Source of the DNA: Shewanella benthica
GTDB taxonomy: Bacteria > Pseudomonadota > Gammaproteobacteria > Enterobacterales > Shewanellaceae
Assembly (NCBI GenBank): GCA_023284085.1
Contig: JAKVHY010000026.1
Span: 1-64,000, forward strand
DNA length: 64,000 nt
Direction: 5' to 3'
Part shown: positions 52,029 to 60,485 of the stretch, in pieces
How the letters are laid out: every line of letters begins with the position of its first letter
Position numbering within the stretch: position 1 is the stretch's first letter
The notes under the pieces: generated by a model
The model's database searches: none
What the model was told of the DNA's origin: nothing
What the model saw: the letters and a program-made list of their open reading frames with translations, nothing else
Program-made: the position numbers and the translations under genes

Positions 52029-52178
52029 CGCGCCTTTTAGCTCAGTATTAATATGCCTCACCGGTTAACACATAAAAATCGCCCTGAGCGGGAATGCTTG
52101 AGTTTGAACGAGATGGGCACAGGCTATTTACTCGAGTGTTTTAACAAGAACTCTTGTATCCGCACATAGAGCCGAACT

Positions 52179-53099
52179 CTATCTATTGCATAAGTCGCTT
52201 ATTCCCTGAGTCTGCAACACCTCATCTTTCTCGATATAGTCCTGCATAAAATCACGTAAACACTTAGCTTTGGCACTCAAGAGTCTGCCACTAGGCCAGA
52301 CGGCGTATAGCTCTCGCTTAGGACCTGACCAATCTATAAGTACCTGGACTAAATTGCCATCACGTAAATCTTGGTATACTTCGCTGATAGGCAACAAGGC
52401 AATACCTATCCCATCACAAGCCCACTGACTTGCCATCTTAATATCATTGACAAAAGTATTGATACTAGGCGTGAGCTCCACCTCATTTCCGCTGACTCTA
52501 TGGGTCAATGTCCACACCGAAATACTATTTACCCCTATGATCCTATGCCTGGAAAGCTCGTCCAATTGAGCTGGCGCCGCATGATTGTTCAGATAGTCAT
52601 GGGAAGCGACAAGAACAGTTGGAATGAAACCCAATCCCTTCTGATACAGCTGAGAATCTTTTTGCGGCCCGATCCTCAGGGCAATATCGGCTTGGGCAGC
52701 CAAAATATCTTGATTGGCATTATTCAAACTGAGATCCAGCTGAATATCGGGATAGGACTTGATAAACGATGACCACATGGGCTGCAGTAACCCGGTGGAT
52801 ATATTGGTCGGTGCCAGCACTTTCAGCTTACCACTGAGCAGATGCAAGTCTGCTGAGAGGCTACGTTGTGTGGCTTCAAATGTCTGTACTAACTCATAGA
52901 ATGCCTGGTAATACACCTCACCTTCCGCCGTCAGAGAAAACTGACGCGCAGACCTATGTATCAACTTACATCCAATAGAAGTTTCGAGTTTTTGCAGGCG
53001 ACGGGTCACAGTGGCGGCGGGCAGTCGTAACAGCTTCGCCGCGGTAGCTAACCCTCGCGACTGAACGATGTGGATATAGAGCGCTATGTCATCTAACAT
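52179..53099 (-). CDS. LysR family transcriptional regulator
   Basis: 306 residues from ATG 53099. The frame runs 126 bases further upstream, but the HTH begins right after this Met ('MLDDIALYIHIVQSRGLATAAKLLRLPAATVTRRLQKLE'), as in other LysR proteins. The effector domain (about 90-290) contains 'HRIIGVNSISVWTLTHRVSGNEVELTP'. It is divergent from the monooxygenase-DUF2798-RidA group and is its likely regulator. Two ATTTATAAT direct repeats lie just upstream. Confidence 0.9.
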   Translation of the reverse strand: MLDDIALYIHIVQSRGLATAAKLLRLPAATVTRRLQKLETSIGCKLIHRSARQFSLTAEGEVYYQAFYELVQTFEATQRSLSADLHLLSGKLKVLAPTNISTGLLQPMWSSFIKSYPDIQLDLSLNNANQDILAAQADIALRIGPQKDSQLYQKGLGFIPTVLVASHDYLNNHAAPAQLDELSRHRIIGVNSISVWTLTHRVSGNEVELTPSINTFVNDIKMASQWACDGIGIALLPISEVYQDLRDGNLVQVLIDWSGPKRELYAVWPSGRLLSAKAKCLRDFMQDYIEKDEVLQTQGISDLCNR

Positions 53100-53114
53100 G
53101 ATTTCATAAATGGA

Positions 53115-53147
53115 ATTTATAATTGAATTGTTACGTATATTTATAAT
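53115..53147. promoter_or_regulatory. direct repeats ATTTATAAT in the LysR/ABM divergent region
   Basis: ATTTATAAT occurs at 53115-53123 and 53139-53147, a 24-bp phase that places both on nearly the same DNA face. A plausible regulator or promoter region for the divergent pair. Confidence 0.35.
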
Positions 53148-53265
53148 AAACGAAATCATATAAGCTCGTCTAACTTTCTTAATAAACATCGACGTACTAA
53201 ATAAGCGCCAATACTGAGAAATCAAAAGTTAGCAAACTAACATTAGCAGTCAATCTGGAGGCAAC

Positions 53266-53565
53266 ATGGGTCAATTATGGATAAATGCGGGTCTGGTTAC
53301 AGAAGCAGGCTTAGATACAGACGAAGTCAGTCTGGCACTGCACACATTGGCAGCGTCAACGGTCAAGGAAGCTGGCTGTATAAAATTTGAAGTGCTGCAA
53401 CATCAAGACAATCCGTCTCGCTTTACCCTTTGGGAACACTGGGTAAGCAGTGATGCACTCAGCGCGCACTTTGAAGCCGAGCATACGCTAGCTTATCTTG
53501 CACGTAACTTGACTAAAGTAACTTATGTCGAAAAACTAACCATGGTCACTAACGAAGAAAAATGA
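53266..53565 (+). CDS. antibiotic biosynthesis monooxygenase family protein (putative quinol monooxygenase)
   Basis: 99 residues forming one ABM ferredoxin-like domain: 'LWINAGLVTEAGLDTDEVSLALHTLAASTVKEAGCIKFEVLQHQDNPSRFTLWEHWVSSDALSAHFEAEH'. Cofactor-free dimeric members oxidise quinols, for example YgiN. The ribosome site is CTGGAGG. Its stop overlaps the DUF2798 gene start (ATGA), so the two are translationally coupled. The LysR gene is divergent. Confidence 0.9.
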   Translation: MGQLWINAGLVTEAGLDTDEVSLALHTLAASTVKEAGCIKFEVLQHQDNPSRFTLWEHWVSSDALSAHFEAEHTLAYLARNLTKVTYVEKLTMVTNEEK

Positions 53566-53795
53566 TGAAACAACGCATTGTATTTTCGCTATTAATGTCA
53601 TTTGTGCTCTCCTTGCTGATGACCCTTTGGATAACCTGGATTAACTTAGGACTACAGCCAAACTTTCTCTGGTTATGGACCAAGGCCTTCATACTGGCAT
53701 GGCCCGCAGCCGCCAGCATCTCCTTCCTATTTGCCCCTAAGGTGCATAAGTTAACTGAAAAAATAGTCAGTAAATGGTTAAAATCGGCAGGGTAA
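53562..53795 (+). CDS. DUF2798 small membrane protein
   Basis: 77 residues with two membrane helices (about 5-25 and 40-60) and the DUF2798 pattern 'LMSFVLSLLMTLWITWINLG', 'WLWTKAFILAWPAAASISFLFAPKVHKL'. The function is unknown. It overlaps the upstream ABM gene by four bases and is followed after 55 bp by the RidA-type gene, all likely one unit. Confidence 0.9.
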   Translation: MMKQRIVFSLLMSFVLSLLMTLWITWINLGLQPNFLWLWTKAFILAWPAAASISFLFAPKVHKLTEKIVSKWLKSAG

Positions 53796-53850
53796 ACAGC
53801 TGTAAATATAGAATCGAGCATCTGTATATCCAGCACAAAAAGGAATTTAT

Positions 53851-54225
53851 ATGAATGTTCAACGCATCAATTATGCCGAGCTTGGCGAAATTGCAGGGCC
53901 TTACGTTCACGCCAGCATTCACAAGCATACTCTGTACACATCTGGCCTCACCGCGTTTGGTACTCAGGCTCAAACGGGTAATATCTGTGAGCAGGCCAGC
54001 GTTATATTCTCGCAGCTGAGCCTAATTGCGACTCGACAGAACATCACATTAGCCACATTGATCAAAGTCACCATTTTTGTGACCGACTTGAGCGATATCG
54101 GACTATTGCGGCAGACCTTATTCAACATCTATGGAGACCACTTACCCGCAAGCTCCTTGATCAAGGTCGACGCCCTCTTCTGCGACGACTTAAAAATAGA
54201 GGTAGAAGCCATACTAGGACTCTAG
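53851..54225 (+). CDS. RidA/YjgF family protein lacking the catalytic Arg
   Basis: 124 residues of the YjgF/RidA fold: 'HKHTLYTSGLTAFGTQAQTGNICEQASVIFSQLSLIATRQNITLATLIKVTIFVTDL', 'GDHLPASSLIKVDALFCDDLKIEVEAI'. RidA enamine/imine deaminases carry an Arg in the 'P-A-R-S' segment near residue 105; here the order is PASS, so the Arg is missing. It therefore probably belongs to an Rid subgroup without classical deaminase activity. AAAGGAA precedes the ATG. It ends the ABM-DUF2798 group. Confidence 0.88.
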   Translation: MNVQRINYAELGEIAGPYVHASIHKHTLYTSGLTAFGTQAQTGNICEQASVIFSQLSLIATRQNITLATLIKVTIFVTDLSDIGLLRQTLFNIYGDHLPASSLIKVDALFCDDLKIEVEAILGL

Positions 54226-54289
54226 TGTAGTTTTGCAGCTTTCAAACCACGCTCAACAGCAATTATGCCGAGTCTGACCCTAGCTTGTA

Positions 54290-54361
54290 TTGCAGACTTG
54301 CAGACTTGCAGACTTGCAGACTTGCAGACTTGCAGACTTGCAGACTTGCAGACTTGCAGAC
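54290..54361 (+). repeat. nine-copy 8-bp tandem repeat
   Basis: Nine perfect tandem copies of TTGCAGAC (72 bp), 50 bp upstream of the -35 element of the S9 peptidase promoter. Perfect identity of all copies indicates recent slippage or active maintenance. Confidence 0.97.
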
Positions 54362-54410
54362 CAACTATAAGGGTTAGTTTGGTTACCACGCATATAAATA
54401 TTCACATGTC

Positions 54411-54439
54411 TTGAACATTAAAAAACATGATCGTATACT
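54411..54439 (+). promoter_or_regulatory. sigma70-type promoter of the S9 peptidase gene
   Basis: TTGAAC (54411-54416), a 17-bp spacer and TATACT (54434-54439), 33 bp before the ATG. Both boxes are close to consensus. Confidence 0.7.
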
Positions 54440-54471
54440 TTATCCATAAAGGGATTTAATTTGGTAAGAAC

Positions 54472-56412
54472 ATGAAAAAAATAAAGTATCTGCTAATCAC
54501 TCTCGCATGCGCGCTAAATCTTAATACTATTGCGATGGCCGCTTCTATACCAATAGAGTCATTTAGCTCCCTCCCCTTGCTAGAGTCACCTCAGATCTCC
54601 CCGGATGGTAAATCTATGGTGTCAATATACAACACGGCTAAGGGACCTATGGTGGTGCAATCTCAGTTCCCAAGCAATAAGCTCACCGCGTTGGCGCAAT
54701 TAAAAAAAGCAAAAGATAGAGTCGACTTTGTACGTTGGTCCGGTAATAAACATGTCATTATTGGCACCAGTTACCCGGATAACTATCGCGGAAGCTATAG
54801 CAGAGTCTCGAGGATCTACTCCATAGACACAGAAACCAAGAAAACCAGGGAATTAACTCACAGGCGACTCAGAAAAGATCCCTGGCATAAACTGCAATCA
54901 TACTCTTTAGTTTCGACTTTAAAGAATGATCACGAACACATCCTTGTCAGCACATACGATACCCGAGACAAGGGATATAGCCTCTTTAAGGTAGCTCTGA
55001 GCGATGGTAGTTTCGACAAGTATCAAGCAAATACCTACGAGATTGACTCCTGGTTTGCGGATCATGATGGCACTGTTCGCTTAGGTATCGGCATAAAAAA
55101 ACAAGAAGGCCTCTTTGCCGACAAGGGTCACTTTATCACCATCTGGTATAGAAAAACTGCCGATGATAAGTTTAAAAAATTACATCACAAACAGATGGGT
55201 AAAGGCGATACATTCGCCGTACTGGGACTCACTGAAGATGCCACTAAAGCTTACGTACTCAGTGACCGTAAGACCCGACGTCAAAGCCTCTGGCTATTTG
55301 ATATTGCATCGGGAAAATTTGAAAAGAAAATATTTGGTCATGAAAAATACGATTTAGATGGTGGGATCAATGACTCAGATGGCGAGCTTATCGGCGTCAC
55401 TTGGTCAGATGACTTTGAGCAACGCTACTACTTCAAAGATAAAGATAGGCAAGTATTAGACACGGTGAAGGCATCGCTGGAGGATTACCAGGTGTTTATT
55501 GCCAGTAAGAGCCGTGACAATACCAAGGTATTAGCATACGCCATCCAAGATAACTCACCGGGTAAATACTTCTGGTTCGATCTCAGTGCTAATAAGGGCG
55601 GCATCTGGTTCTCGCAATACCCTAAATTGGAAAACCAGCCACTGGCCTCGGTTCAAGCCATAGAATTTTTGGCATCCGATGGGAAAACAATTCCTGGATA
55701 CCTAACCATGCCCGTGAATTTGCAGCCAGATAGCAAGCCTCCTTTGGTGGTATTACCCCATGGCGGCCCCCATAGCCGTGACTACCGATATTTCGATCCT
55801 CTGGTACAACTTATCGCCCATGAAGGTTACGCAGTACTGCAGATCAATTTTCGAGGCTCGAGCGGTTTCGGTACAGACTTTGAAACTTCAGGATATTATC
55901 AATGGGGCCGACGCATGCAGCAAGATATTATGGATGGCGTAGACTGGCTTAACAAACAAAACCTAGTTAACGGAGATGCCTGTATCGTCGGTGGAAGTTA
56001 TGGTGGCTATGTGGCCCTCACTGCTGCCATTCAAACCAATCAGGCCTTTAAGTGCTTCGTCAGTATAGCCGGGATAAGCGACCTTGAAGAGATGATCGAT
56101 GATGAAGAAAGAGCAGACTCTTATGTCGCCAATATTGTCGACCCGGCTGACAGCGACGCTAAGAAAGCCCTCGCCGACGTATCCGCCATCAACCATCTAG
56201 ATAAGATAAAAGCCCCTATTTTACTTATTCATGGTACCAAGGACACACGAGTCAACTTTCAACAATCCAGTGATTTTTACAGCAAGGCAAAGAGTAAAGG
56301 ATTGAATGTTCGATATATCGAGTTAAAAGATGGGACCCATTTTCTGGATAATCCAGATAACAGGAAGATCGCCTACGGTGAAATTAGTGCATTTTTGAAT
56401 AAGTATCTATGA
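54472..56412 (+). CDS. S9 family peptidase (acylaminoacyl-peptidase/prolyl oligopeptidase type), secreted
   Basis: 646 residues. A signal peptide ends at about residue 24 ('IAMAAS'). A beta-propeller N-terminal region (about 35-390) is followed by an alpha/beta hydrolase domain (about 400-646). 'VVLPHGGPHSRDYRYFDPLVQLIAHEGYAVLQINFRGSSGFG' is the oxyanion region, the nucleophile is the Ser in 'VGGSYGGYVAL', the acid is the Asp in 'HGTKDTRVNF', and the base is the His in 'DGTHFLDN'. It cleaves short peptides in the periplasm. The gene follows a nine-copy 8-bp repeat. Confidence 0.94.
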   Translation: MKKIKYLLITLACALNLNTIAMAASIPIESFSSLPLLESPQISPDGKSMVSIYNTAKGPMVVQSQFPSNKLTALAQLKKAKDRVDFVRWSGNKHVIIGTSYPDNYRGSYSRVSRIYSIDTETKKTRELTHRRLRKDPWHKLQSYSLVSTLKNDHEHILVSTYDTRDKGYSLFKVALSDGSFDKYQANTYEIDSWFADHDGTVRLGIGIKKQEGLFADKGHFITIWYRKTADDKFKKLHHKQMGKGDTFAVLGLTEDATKAYVLSDRKTRRQSLWLFDIASGKFEKKIFGHEKYDLDGGINDSDGELIGVTWSDDFEQRYYFKDKDRQVLDTVKASLEDYQVFIASKSRDNTKVLAYAIQDNSPGKYFWFDLSANKGGIWFSQYPKLENQPLASVQAIEFLASDGKTIPGYLTMPVNLQPDSKPPLVVLPHGGPHSRDYRYFDPLVQLIAHEGYAVLQINFRGSSGFGTDFETSGYYQWGRRMQQDIMDGVDWLNKQNLVNGDACIVGGSYGGYVALTAAIQTNQAFKCFVSIAGISDLEEMIDDEERADSYVANIVDPADSDAKKALADVSAINHLDKIKAPILLIHGTKDTRVNFQQSSDFYSKAKSKGLNVRYIELKDGTHFLDNPDNRKIAYGEISAFLNKYL

Positions 56413-56476
56413 TGTTAGCATCGCCAAGCTGACTTGTTCAACATCACTAGCTAAGAGTAGAGAGTATTATACGCCT

Positions 56477-56511
56477 GGCTTGATGACGCTATTTGCTAGC
56501 GTCATCGAGCC
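56477..56511. terminator. 15-bp hairpin between convergent S9 peptidase and chemoreceptor genes
   Basis: GGCTTGATGACGCTA-TTTGC-TAGCGTCATCGAGCC, one G-U wobble in 15 pairs, loop of 5. It has no U tract, so it may terminate weakly or protect 3' ends. Confidence 0.5.
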
Positions 56512-56594
56512 CAACTATTTCCCAGCTAAAATGACGAGCAGTCTCATAAATAGAGTTAACGAAGAAATACAAATAATATTCACTCATCACCATT

Positions 56595-58625
56595 TCAAAG
56601 CTTAAACCCCTCTATCTGCGCGGCTAGCTTTCTGGCATCTTCTGCCAGACTCATACAGATCTCTGATGCATCTTGGGCCGATGTGAGTGCCTCATCTGCG
56701 CCTTGTCCGATAGCGAGAGTCTTGGTGTCTATTTGTATGGTGGCGATGCGCTGCTCGGCGACGGCATGGGCGATCTCTTGAGTGACCCCGACAATTTCCT
56801 CCATATTAGTGGTGAGCTGAGCTATGCTTTGACTCACTTCCTTGGCCTGTAATACGCCTTTATCGGCTTGGCTGGTGCCGGACTCCATGGCGCTGACCGC
56901 TTGCTTTACCCCGACTTGTACTTGCTCGATCATAGCTTGGATCTCTTGGGTCGATGTTTGAGTGCGACTGGCTAAGGTTCGTACCTCATCGGCCACCACG
57001 GCAAAGCCTCTGCCCTGCTCTCCGGCTCTGGCCGCTTCAATCGCAGCATTGAGTGCCAGCAGGTTAGTTTGATCGGCAATTGAACGGATCACATCCACCA
57101 CATTACCTATTTCACTGGTATGCACGGCCAACTGATTAATCACCTCAGATCCCGTGGTAACTTCTTTGGCGATATGATCTATCCCTTCGACGGTGTCTAA
57201 GATGACAACTTGCCCCTGTGTCACTGCTTGCTGAGCCTTAGCGGTGATATTGGTCGCCTCCCCCATGCTTGCTTCGACGCTGTTGACCGACACTAATACC
57301 TGACCAATTGCGCTAGCAACATGGTGGGTTTCTTCCTGCTGTGCGGCTAACGTAGCCTCCATACTTTTAGTCACCTCAAGCATGGTGCCACTGGCGACGA
57401 CCACCTGTTCACTCAAGGTTTTTGCCTCAGTGATTAAGCTGCGGATACTGACAAGCATACGATTAAATGCGCTGGCGATGTGAGCAAACTCATCCCCGCC
57501 TTTGCCGGATATGCTGCTATGTGAAAGCCTGACCTCGCTACTGAGATCACCATTCGATACCCGGTTAACGATAGTTTCAATTTCTCGCACATTAACCACG
57601 ATAGCTTGGTAAATAACCATGAGTGAATACAGGCTGCCGATCACCACTAAGCCGACTATGGCTATCAACCAAAACATCACCAGCGTTTTATCACTTTCAC
57701 GACTGGTTAAGGTATCTGCTAGCGCTCGGTGGCTTTGCACCAGCACCAGACTAATTCGTTGTGCTTGTTCCTGAGTGTGCTGTTTGAATGCCTGCTCAGT
57801 TATCTCTAGGTTATCAGGGGTGATCAGCTTGTCGTTCACCAATTGAATAAATTCTTCTATGCCCAGGTGCATCTCCTCAATATCCCTGATAAGCGAGCCG
57901 ATACTCTCATCATTTTCCTGTGCGGCTAATCTGCCCAGGGTCTTCTCACTGCTCTGTAACAACTCTGACAGGCGGTTATTGAGCGCCACCAGCCGAGTAT
58001 AAGTATCTTGAGTAAAGCCTGCAGAGGCTAATACCTGATCCGACACACTTGCCACTCTGGCGCTGAAATCGCTTAGCTCAGAGAGTCGTGAGAGATATAT
58101 CTCAGCAAGATAGAAGCCCCTTGGGTCTACGTCCAATGACAGACCCGTTTCTGCACCTATACTCTCTTTGAGATCTTGTAGCTGGTCGGCAATAAAATCA
58201 ATATCAGTGGCAGAAACACGCTGCTTATCGGACTTTCCAGCGGCTTGACCCATAGCGAGTATATTTTGTGATAAAAGACCCACAGACTGAGGGGCCACAG
58301 AGGCATAGATATCACTCTGACGGGACACGTGTTCTAGGCCTTCGATTAAATGAGTTAGCCCACTTATCTGTCCACGACCTCCGGTTCTAAGATGACTAAG
58401 CTGCTCATCCACACTTGTCAGCGTCTGCACGAATCCCAGGCCGGTGAGCTCACTCTTTACCCTTTTCACCTCTTGAAACTGAAGTTGAACAATATAGGCG
58501 GCACCTATGGAGAGAGGTAACAGGGTTGCAATGGCTAACAGAGTAAATTTCTTTTTAAAACTCAGTTTGTTGGCCAAGCTCATCCCGAAAGAAAGGAGTG
58601 CAGACATAAACAAGAATCCATTCAA
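56595..58625 (-). CDS. methyl-accepting chemotaxis protein
   Basis: 676 residues. Translation may start at Met7 (58607). TM1 (about 28-48) is followed by a long periplasmic sensor region (about 50-310), TM2 (about 315-338), HAMP (about 340-395) and the cytoplasmic signalling domain to the end. The hairpin tip 'IRSIADQTNLLALNAAIEAARAGEQGRGFAVVADEVRTLASRTQTSTQEI' is intact. No C-terminal CheR-binding pentapeptide is seen (ends 'IEGFKL'). The ligand is unknown; the sensor is mostly helical and has no PAS or Cache motif I can recognise. Confidence 0.93.
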   Translation of the reverse strand: MNGFLFMSALLSFGMSLANKLSFKKKFTLLAIATLLPLSIGAAYIVQLQFQEVKRVKSELTGLGFVQTLTSVDEQLSHLRTGGRGQISGLTHLIEGLEHVSRQSDIYASVAPQSVGLLSQNILAMGQAAGKSDKQRVSATDIDFIADQLQDLKESIGAETGLSLDVDPRGFYLAEIYLSRLSELSDFSARVASVSDQVLASAGFTQDTYTRLVALNNRLSELLQSSEKTLGRLAAQENDESIGSLIRDIEEMHLGIEEFIQLVNDKLITPDNLEITEQAFKQHTQEQAQRISLVLVQSHRALADTLTSRESDKTLVMFWLIAIVGLVVIGSLYSLMVIYQAIVVNVREIETIVNRVSNGDLSSEVRLSHSSISGKGGDEFAHIASAFNRMLVSIRSLITEAKTLSEQVVVASGTMLEVTKSMEATLAAQQEETHHVASAIGQVLVSVNSVEASMGEATNITAKAQQAVTQGQVVILDTVEGIDHIAKEVTTGSEVINQLAVHTSEIGNVVDVIRSIADQTNLLALNAAIEAARAGEQGRGFAVVADEVRTLASRTQTSTQEIQAMIEQVQVGVKQAVSAMESGTSQADKGVLQAKEVSQSIAQLTTNMEEIVGVTQEIAHAVAEQRIATIQIDTKTLAIGQGADEALTSAQDASEICMSLAEDARKLAAQIEGFKL

Positions 58626-58778
58626 AAATTGATAGTATATTTTAGACCAGCACAGGGAAGGTTTTATTACAAAGAAGTAACACTCAACTCAGGCGACGAA
58701 TACCAAACAGCATTCGTTGCCTTACTGCCGGCCTAAGGGTAATTAAAGCATGGCACTGTGCTGAAGCGGGAATAGCGA

Positions 58779-59651
58779 CTATCCCCTAACCGTCTTCATA
58801 TAGTGTTTTGGGGTAACACCAAATTGTTGGCGAAAGCGTTGGGAGAAACGCGACTCCGACTGATAACCGCAGAGTAAGGCTAAGTCGACCTGTCGGTAAT
58901 TTTTCTGCTGCATCAGACTCAAGCCATGGAGCATACGCACTTCGGCCAGCACCTCCCTGAATGAAGTGCCCTCCAGTGCCAGATGACGCGTCAGAGTCGA
59001 CTTACTCATGGAGAAATGCTGGCAAACTCTCTCTATGTGATGCTCATTCCCAGGGTTTTGTGCCAAATAACCGCTGACTCTCTCACGTAATAACTGCGAA
59101 TCGCCGGGAAACAACTTATCCAGGGCCCCCGCTTCCAATAGTTGCCGATAAAATCCATTCAGATAGTGAGTCTGTACTTGCGTACTCAAATCCAGCCCCT
59201 GCATGGCAAGCAGCTGATCTAAAGCAAAGGTCAGCTTACTATTCACGCTTAATTTAGGCGACTGAGCCTGAGAAAATCCATGATACGCCGATGGCAGGGC
59301 CGCCCCAGGCTTACCAGCTTCCTTGTTTCCTCTGTGCTTGTTTTCTTTCCTGTTTCCTTTGCTATAACCAACTTCAATCTCATCCATCAACTCTTGGCTT
59401 GGTGGCTGCAAAAATGATACCTGCACCGAGCTAAACTGCTGATGATGGGGCTCATTGATAAAAGTGAGCTGACTAGCCGCCGCCGCGACCAACCAGTCCC
59501 CGCCACCGATATGAAGTGACTCTTCATGCCAGCTCATAATTTTACGGCCTTGTTTGATCGCAAAAATACTCGGGCTATGCACAGGCACATTACGCAGTGC
59601 CTGCGGTGCTATGCCCTGATAATGACTCACCAAAATCACTTTTTTCATCAC
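58779..59651 (-). CDS. AraC family transcriptional regulator
   Basis: 290 residues. The N-terminal AraC-binding-like domain (about 20-115, 'VPVHSPSIFAIKQGRKIMSWHEESLHIGGGDWLVA') is of the YesN/GadX-like type that senses small ligands or membranes. A charged linker follows, and the C-terminal double HTH (about 190-288) includes 'FSMSKSTLTRHLALEGTSFREVLAEVRMLHGLSLM' and 'YQSESRFSQRFRQQFGVTPKHYM'. It is 46 bp downstream of the YbhB gene on the same strand and may be co-transcribed or regulate it. The target is not determined. Confidence 0.9.
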   Translation of the reverse strand: MMKKVILVSHYQGIAPQALRNVPVHSPSIFAIKQGRKIMSWHEESLHIGGGDWLVAAAASQLTFINEPHHQQFSSVQVSFLQPPSQELMDEIEVGYSKGNRKENKHRGNKEAGKPGAALPSAYHGFSQAQSPKLSVNSKLTFALDQLLAMQGLDLSTQVQTHYLNGFYRQLLEAGALDKLFPGDSQLLRERVSGYLAQNPGNEHHIERVCQHFSMSKSTLTRHLALEGTSFREVLAEVRMLHGLSLMQQKNYRQVDLALLCGYQSESRFSQRFRQQFGVTPKHYMKTVRG

Positions 59652-59697
59652 ATCAGCCCTCGAGTATAAATACAGGCGTTAACAACAAACACCGCAA

Positions 59698-60228
59698 CTA
59701 GCGCACATAAGTGGCCGTCAACACCGCTTTCTCAATCACCATACTATTGAGGGTGAACCCCACTACCGCAGGTGAAATGTCCACAGGCAGATCTATCTTA
59801 GCTTTCGGCAATGCCCACACGGTGAACTGATATCTGTGCATGCCATCACCCTTAGGCGGACAAGCCCCGCCAAAGCCGGGTTTACCAAAATCGGTGCGAG
59901 TCTCTAATCCCACAGATGCCTTACCCGATGCGCCCTGTGGCATGCTGAGTGTGGATACGGGAATATTTAATACCGTCCAGTGCCACCAGCCACTTCCGGT
60001 TGGTGCATCAGGATCATAAGCTGTGATAGCGAAGCTCTTAGTACCGGGCGGCACCTTAGTCCAGGAAAGCTGGGGAGAGAGATTAGCGCCATTACAGCCC
60101 ATGCCGGAATATTCAAACGTCTTGCCCATAAGCTGGCCTTCTTTGATATCTTGACTCGATATCTCCATGGCCGAGGCGGATATGCCGATAAACGCGGCCA
60201 TGATGGGTAATAGATTGATGATTTTCAT
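59698..60228 (-). CDS. YbhB/YbcL family (PEBP, Raf kinase inhibitor-like) protein, secreted
   Basis: 176 residues. A signal peptide (about 1-20) is followed by the PEBP-like domain with 'GNGANLSPQLSW'-type text (here 'GCNGANLSPQLSWTKVPPGTKSFAITAYDPDAP', with the D-x-D-x-P ligand loop), 'WWHWTVLNIPVS' and 'HRYQFTVWALPKAKIDLP'. E. coli YbcL is a periplasmic homologue that dampens neutrophil migration; a general phospholipid-binding role is proposed for the fold. The upstream gap holds the terminator of the acyl-CoA dehydrogenase gene. Confidence 0.92.
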   Translation of the reverse strand: MKIINLLPIMAAFIGISASAMEISSQDIKEGQLMGKTFEYSGMGCNGANLSPQLSWTKVPPGTKSFAITAYDPDAPTGSGWWHWTVLNIPVSTLSMPQGASGKASVGLETRTDFGKPGFGGACPPKGDGMHRYQFTVWALPKAKIDLPVDISPAVVGFTLNSMVIEKAVLTATYVR

Positions 60229-60370
60229 AACTGAACCCTTAAGTAAATAGAAACTATAGAATAGCCCTTACTCGGGAAAATACTTAACCATAAACTTCAT
60301 TGTTAACCATAATTACCGATAATCTGACACTTTGAGTCATAAATTATCAAAAATAGATTTTCGCCCATAA

Positions 60371-60403
60371 AAAAAGCATAAACGCCTCAGCATTTATGCT
60401 TTT
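60371..60403 (-). terminator. terminator of the acyl-CoA dehydrogenase gene
   Basis: AAAAGCATAAA...TTTATGCTTTT with a 10-base loop. On the minus strand the stem is followed by a seven-base U run, about 80 bp past the gene end. Confidence 0.75.
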
Positions 60404-60485
60404 GTTTCTCCCATCGCGGCTCAAGTGCTAAGACTCAAACTAAAAAACCTGACTCAAGCCTCTTGCTTAAGCCTAGTCTGACAGA

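Noticed and set aside
54290..54361. Possible CRISPR array
   Set aside because: The unit is 8 bp with no spacers and there are no cas genes; it is a simple tandem repeat.
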